A DNA stretch of 64,000 bases from Acidobacteriaceae bacterium (GTDB lineage: Bacteria > Acidobacteriota > Terriglobia > Terriglobales > Acidobacteriaceae): positions 29,223-93,222 of the forward strand of contig PMHV01000024.1 in NCBI GenBank assembly GCA_003156805.1, written 5' to 3'. This document shows, one piece after another, positions 60,426 through 64,000 of this stretch; positions within the stretch are counted from its first letter, which is position 1, and each line of letters begins with the position of its first letter. A program made the position numbers and the translations under genes. The notes beneath the pieces are model-generated. The model searched no databases. It worked only from the letters and a program-made list of their open reading frames with translations, and had not been told where the DNA came from.

Positions 60426-61925
60426 ATGAGAAAAAACCTCCTGAAATTGGTGGCACGCACGCTATTGTCGCTTTCTCTGGCAACAGCGCTTTGGGCACAA
60501 GCGCCCGACGTCATCATTGTGGATGCTGCGGCTCCGGCTCACCCATTTCCTCACTTCTGGGAACAAATGTTCGGCTCCGGGCGCGCCGTTCTCAGTCTGC
60601 GCGACAGTTACCGGCTCGATCTGCGAGAAGTGAAACAGATCACCGGCTTTCAGTATGTGCGCTTTCACGCCATCTTCCACGACGAGGTTGGCATTTACGA
60701 CGAGGATGAGAAAGGACAGCCCGTCTACAACTTTTCTTATGCCGATCAGATTTATGACGGCCTGCTGACGAATGATGTGCGGCCATTTGTGGAATTGAGC
60801 TTCATGCCGAAAAGACTCGCGTCGAAAGAAATCATTCAGGCTTTCTGGTACCGGCCCAATGTTGCACCGCCCAAAGACTGGGCGAAATGGGACGATCTGA
60901 TCGCACAATTCAGCCGGCATCTCGTCGCACGCTATGGCATCGATGAAGTCAGTCAATGGTATTTTGAAGTTTGGAACGAACCCAACCTGGATTTCTGGGG
61001 CGGCGATCCGAAGCAATCGACCTACTGGGATCTCTACGACCACACCGCTCGCGCCCTGAAAGCGGTGAGCCCGCGTCTGCGCGTGGGAGGTCCGGCGACG
61101 GCGCAGGCGGCTTGGGCCGATGCCTTTATTCAGCATTGCTCGGACAACCATGTTCCGGTGGACTTTGTTTCCAGCCACGTCTACGGCAACGACCGGGCGC
61201 AGGATGTTTTCGGCACCAGCGAGAACATCCCCCGCAACAACATGGTCTGCCGCGCGGTAAAGAAGGTACACGACCAGATTCAGGCATCCTCGATGCCCAA
61301 CTTGCCGCTCATCTGGAGCGAGTTCAACGCCAGCTACTCCAATGAGCCGGACGTTACCGATGCATCTTATATGGGACCTTGGCTGGCGGATACGATTCGC
61401 CAGTGCGACGGCCTGGTCAACATGATGTCCTACTGGACTTTCTCCGATGTTTTTGAAGAGCAGGGAGTGGTGAAAACGCCTTTCTACGGAGGGTTTGGTC
61501 TGCTCGCCGAAGATGGAATCCCGAAACCCGCCTTCAACGCTTTCAAGTTGCTGCATAACCTGGGCGATGAGCGGATCGAGGTTGCGTCCGACTCAGCCCT
61601 GGTCACGAAAAGGAAGAACGGTTCCCTGGTGCTCGCAGTCTGGAACTACGCTTCACCGGAGCAGGCTGGCTCGACGAGAACCTTTACCTTGCGCTTTCAA
61701 AGTACTCGCTTGAAACACGCCGTTGTTTCCGTGGTGGATCCCTCGCACGGCGACGTACATGCGCTTTACGAAACCATGGGATCGCCTCGCTACCCTACGC
61801 CATCCCAAATTCAGCAATTGAAGCAAGCCGCCGAGCTTGCTGCGCCCGAGACTCGCGGCCTCAAGGGCGAAGAACTTACACTGACGTTGCCTTCCTACGG
61901 ACTGGCCGTGGTCGAAGTGAAATAA
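60426..61925 (+). CDS. Secreted glycoside hydrolase family 39 (beta-xylosidase-like)
   Basis: 499 residues from the ATG at 60426 (a TTG at 60420 is in frame). The signal peptide has LLKLVARTLLSLSLATALWAQ. The (beta/alpha)8 barrel shows the acid/base Glu185 in EVWNEPNLDFWGG and the nucleophile Glu299 in LIWSEFNASY, the two GH39 hallmarks. FQYVRFHAIFHDEVGIYDE is the usual N-terminal substrate-side segment. A C-terminal beta domain with a SLVLAVWNY strand follows. Family members cleave beta-xylosides or iduronosides; the actual substrate is unknown. It is divergent from galM with a 219-bp gap. Confidence 0.93.
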   Translation: MRKNLLKLVARTLLSLSLATALWAQAPDVIIVDAAAPAHPFPHFWEQMFGSGRAVLSLRDSYRLDLREVKQITGFQYVRFHAIFHDEVGIYDEDEKGQPVYNFSYADQIYDGLLTNDVRPFVELSFMPKRLASKEIIQAFWYRPNVAPPKDWAKWDDLIAQFSRHLVARYGIDEVSQWYFEVWNEPNLDFWGGDPKQSTYWDLYDHTARALKAVSPRLRVGGPATAQAAWADAFIQHCSDNHVPVDFVSSHVYGNDRAQDVFGTSENIPRNNMVCRAVKKVHDQIQASSMPNLPLIWSEFNASYSNEPDVTDASYMGPWLADTIRQCDGLVNMMSYWTFSDVFEEQGVVKTPFYGGFGLLAEDGIPKPAFNAFKLLHNLGDERIEVASDSALVTKRKNGSLVLAVWNYASPEQAGSTRTFTLRFQSTRLKHAVVSVVDPSHGDVHALYETMGSPRYPTPSQIQQLKQAAELAAPETRGLKGEELTLTLPSYGLAVVEVK

Positions 61926-61962
61926 AACGGGAGTGAAGTAAAGAAGTGAAAGAACGAAGAAG

Positions 61963-63171
61963 CTAGAGAATTCTCTCCTGCGCGTAGCCGTTGGCTCCCA
62001 GCGCCGAAATCAATTGAGCAATGTGGTCGGGGCCGCGGGTTTCCATCGTTATGTCGATCGCCGTGTCTCCCAGATTCACGTTGTGATAGGCGCGGTCGTA
62101 GGAGGTTTCGACGATGTTGGCGCGGTGTTGCGCGAGGATGCCGGTGAGGCGGTGCAGAGCGCCGGGATAATCGGGGAGGTGTACGCGCAGGCGCACGAGT
62201 CTGCCATCTTTTACCAGGCCACGCTCGATGATGCGCGCCAAGAGTGTCACGTCAATGTTTCCGCCGCTGACTATGGCGACGACTCTCTTGCCGGTCATCG
62301 CTATGCGGTGATTCACCAGGGCCGCTACGGCTGCCGCTCCAGCGCCTTCCGCCAGCACTTTCTCACGCTCCAGCAAAAGCAGAATCGCATTGGCAATTTC
62401 CTCTTCTTCCACGGTTACGATTTCGTCGACATATCTCTGAACCAGAGGAAAGGTGCGCTCGCCGACGCGCCGCACCGCGATTCCATCGGCAATGGTCACC
62501 GCGGATGGCAACGTAACCGGCGCGCCCTCCGACAGCGCCACTTTCACCGAAGGCAACCGCGCGGGCTGCACTCCAACGACTCGGATTCGCGGATTTGTTT
62601 CCTTGAGCGCGCAGCCCATACCGCTGATCAGCCCTCCGCCGCCGATGGGCACGACTACAGCTTCCAGGTCGGAGATCTGTTCGAGCAGTTCGAGTCCCAA
62701 TGTTCCCTGCCCCGCTATAACTGCCTCGTCGTCGAAGGCATGGACGAACGTGAGATGCTCCTCTTCGCTGCGGCGGATCGCTTCCTGGTAAGCCTCGTCG
62801 TAATTGGCTCCGTACAATACCACTTCGGCGCCGTAGCCGCGCGTCGCGGAAACTTTGATCAACGGTGTGGCCAAGGGCATCACGATTTTTGCCGCGACAC
62901 CAAGCTTGGCTGCCTGATAGGCAACCGCCTGCGCATGGTTGCCGGCAGAAGCGGCAATCACGCCCCGCGATAGTTCCTCTGCGCTCAGACTTAGGAGCTT
63001 GTTCAACGCACCACGTTCTTTGTAGGCACCCGTCCTCTGCCGGTTTTCGAGTTTCAGGTAGACGGAGTTGCCGGTCAGGTCAGAAAAGGGCTCAGAACGT
63101 GTACATGGAGAGATGTAAATCGACTTGCGAATTCGGCCTAAAGCGGACTGAATTTCAGAAAGTTTGACCAT
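61963..63171 (-). CDS. ilvA: Threonine ammonia-lyase (catabolic-type fold with C-terminal ACT domain)
   Basis: 402 residues from the ATG at 63171; a longer frame to 63204 adds residues with no match. The PLP Lys51 lies in RTGAYKERGA, SAGNHAQAVAY binds the substrate, and the phosphate loop is PIGGGGLISGMG. Residues ~330-402 form one ACT-like regulatory domain (LVRLRVHLPDYPGALHRL). The enzyme deaminates threonine to 2-oxobutanoate, supplying isoleucine synthesis or catabolism. The ~400-aa size with a single ACT domain fits the common short form rather than the two-ACT E. coli IlvA. It faces the GH39 gene across a 37-bp gap. Confidence 0.93.
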   Translation of the reverse strand: MVKLSEIQSALGRIRKSIYISPCTRSEPFSDLTGNSVYLKLENRQRTGAYKERGALNKLLSLSAEELSRGVIAASAGNHAQAVAYQAAKLGVAAKIVMPLATPLIKVSATRGYGAEVVLYGANYDEAYQEAIRRSEEEHLTFVHAFDDEAVIAGQGTLGLELLEQISDLEAVVVPIGGGGLISGMGCALKETNPRIRVVGVQPARLPSVKVALSEGAPVTLPSAVTIADGIAVRRVGERTFPLVQRYVDEIVTVEEEEIANAILLLLEREKVLAEGAGAAAVAALVNHRIAMTGKRVVAIVSGGNIDVTLLARIIERGLVKDGRLVRLRVHLPDYPGALHRLTGILAQHRANIVETSYDRAYHNVNLGDTAIDITMETRGPDHIAQLISALGANGYAQERIL

Positions 63172-63343
63172 TCGAGAACCGACGCGGCAGCGTTGATGCA
63201 ACATCTTACCTGAATGATCTGCCTCCGATGCGAGTCACGCCCAAGCTCCTGTACTAAGGCTCTGGCGTACTCCGAAAAACCAATGACGCGCATCGAAATT
63301 CTCGATTGTACTTAGTCTGGTGTTTCGGGCTACACAAGAGATC

Positions 63344-64000
63344 ATGGGGGAGAGTCGCCCTACTTACTCGGCGGACTACGATGCCTGCGGAATCGGCTTC
63401 ATCGCGCAGCTCGGGGGGGCCGGATCGCGCGAGGTAGTTGAACGCGGGCTTAACGCCCTGGTGCGTTTAACTCACCGCGGCGGCGTGGATGCCGACGGCC
63501 GCAGCGGCGACGGCGCCGGTCTGCTGACCGCAATTCCGCAAGCTTTTTTCCGTAAGGCCGCTGATGAAGCTGGCATCGAACTGCCCGGCGAGTTTGGCGT
63601 GGGCATGGCGTTTCTTCCTTTGCAAGAGGAATCACGCGCGCTCGATGCTATCCGCGAGGCGGTTTCAGAGTTCGATGTTGCCTTTCTGGGCTGGCGGATG
63701 GTGCCCACCGATGCTTCGATTCTCGGGCCGCGTTCACGCGACTCGCTGCCCGCCGTGCGACAATATTTTTTTGCGCCCAGAGAGAGCCAGTCGAACTTCG
63801 AGTCTCAGCTTTTCCTGCTCCGCAAACAGCTTGAGATCTACGCTCCTTTTCTTTACTTCTGTTCTTTATCGGCAAGAACCATTGTCTATAAAGGACTCCT
63901 GACGCCTCAGCAGTTAGCCGCGTTCTATTCTGACCTTGCCGATTCTGAGTTCGAGAGCCCGTTTGCCGTCTTCCATCAGCGCTACTCCACCAATACGCAA
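63344..64000 (+). CDS. gltB: Glutamate synthase large subunit (5' part; window end cuts it)
   Basis: 219 codons from the ATG at 63344 to the window edge with no stop. The N-terminal glutamine-amidotransferase domain is evident: a short propeptide then Cys15 in DYDACGIGFIAQL, LVRLTHRGGVDADGRSGDGAGLL, GVGMAFLPLQ, and a YKGLLTPQQLAAFYSDL stretch before FAVFHQRYSTNTQ. The full protein (~1500 aa) uses glutamine and 2-oxoglutarate to make glutamate. It is divergent from threonine ammonia-lyase across 172 bp. Confidence 0.96.
   Translation, partial: MGESRPTYSADYDACGIGFIAQLGGAGSREVVERGLNALVRLTHRGGVDADGRSGDGAGLLTAIPQAFFRKAADEAGIELPGEFGVGMAFLPLQEESRALDAIREAVSEFDVAFLGWRMVPTDASILGPRSRDSLPAVRQYFFAPRESQSNFESQLFLLRKQLEIYAPFLYFCSLSARTIVYKGLLTPQQLAAFYSDLADSEFESPFAVFHQRYSTNTQ

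Noticed and set aside
1..64000. CRISPR arrays, tRNA/rRNA genes, transposases and phage genes
   Set aside because: No spaced identical repeats, no tRNA T-loop-like structures and no mobile-element proteins were seen; the tandem arrays have no spacers.

Overview
The window looks like chromosomal DNA of an Acidobacteriota (class Terriglobia-like) bacterium. This is an inference from gene content: a ~1200-residue TonB-dependent receptor with an N-terminal carboxypeptidase-regulatory domain, an FG-GAP/ASPIC-UnbV/TPR giant protein, GC-rich coding with strong third-position bias, and an outer-membrane-type polysaccharide export set. No insertion sequence, prophage, CRISPR array, rRNA or tRNA was seen. 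Both ends cut genes: a dienelactone hydrolase on the left and the glutamate synthase large subunit on the right.

Layout. 1-5.98 kb is housekeeping: dienelactone hydrolase, the haem pair hemE-hemG (4-bp overlap), recQ and a GlcG/HbpS-like protein. 6.1-15.8 kb (+) is a sugar/nucleoside block: a deoxyribose-phosphate aldolase of the human DERA type, a two-domain ALDH16-type aldehyde dehydrogenase, a ribokinase-family kinase, a TonB-dependent receptor behind an apparent leader terminator, and an exported nucleoside-hydrolase-fold protein with an altered metal motif. Together they could take exported nucleosides or (deoxy)ribose through phosphorylation and aldol cleavage to glyceraldehyde-3-phosphate and acetate. 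15.8-21.6 kb (-) holds two exported TPR proteins, one a Tat-type FG-GAP/ASPIC/thioredoxin-fold/TPR protein. 21.9-26.4 kb (+) is a trehalose locus: a membrane-anchored sensor/HAMP trehalose-6-phosphate synthase, a DUF5752-like protein and a TreT-like trehalose synthase, followed by the C-terminal half of an MFS transporter and a LuxR-type response regulator.

28.6-58.8 kb (-) is a ~30-kb exopolysaccharide locus. Its promoter-proximal end is a receiver-like protein lacking the phosphoacceptor Asp and an UpxY/RfaH-like NusG paralogue. Then follow a 7-SLBB export protein, a PAP2-phosphatase/Wzi fusion, a Wzz-like chain-length protein, a flippase, glycosyltransferases, an O-antigen ligase/polymerase, two methyltransferases, an asparagine-synthase-like amidotransferase, a two-domain dehydrogenase, an alpha/alpha-toroid protein, two initiating phosphoglycosyltransferases, an epimerase, and a heptose-nucleotide set (gmhA-, hddA- and hddC-like plus a HAD phosphatase). 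Many genes overlap by 4 bp or more, which fits translational coupling in one or a few long transcripts. The right end (59-64 kb) holds a secreted aldose 1-epimerase and a divergent secreted GH39 hydrolase, threonine ammonia-lyase and gltB.

A recurring structural theme is short direct repeats with 15-18 bp periods. They occur in non-coding gaps, inside an ORF (7 x 15 bp) and across a stop/start junction.
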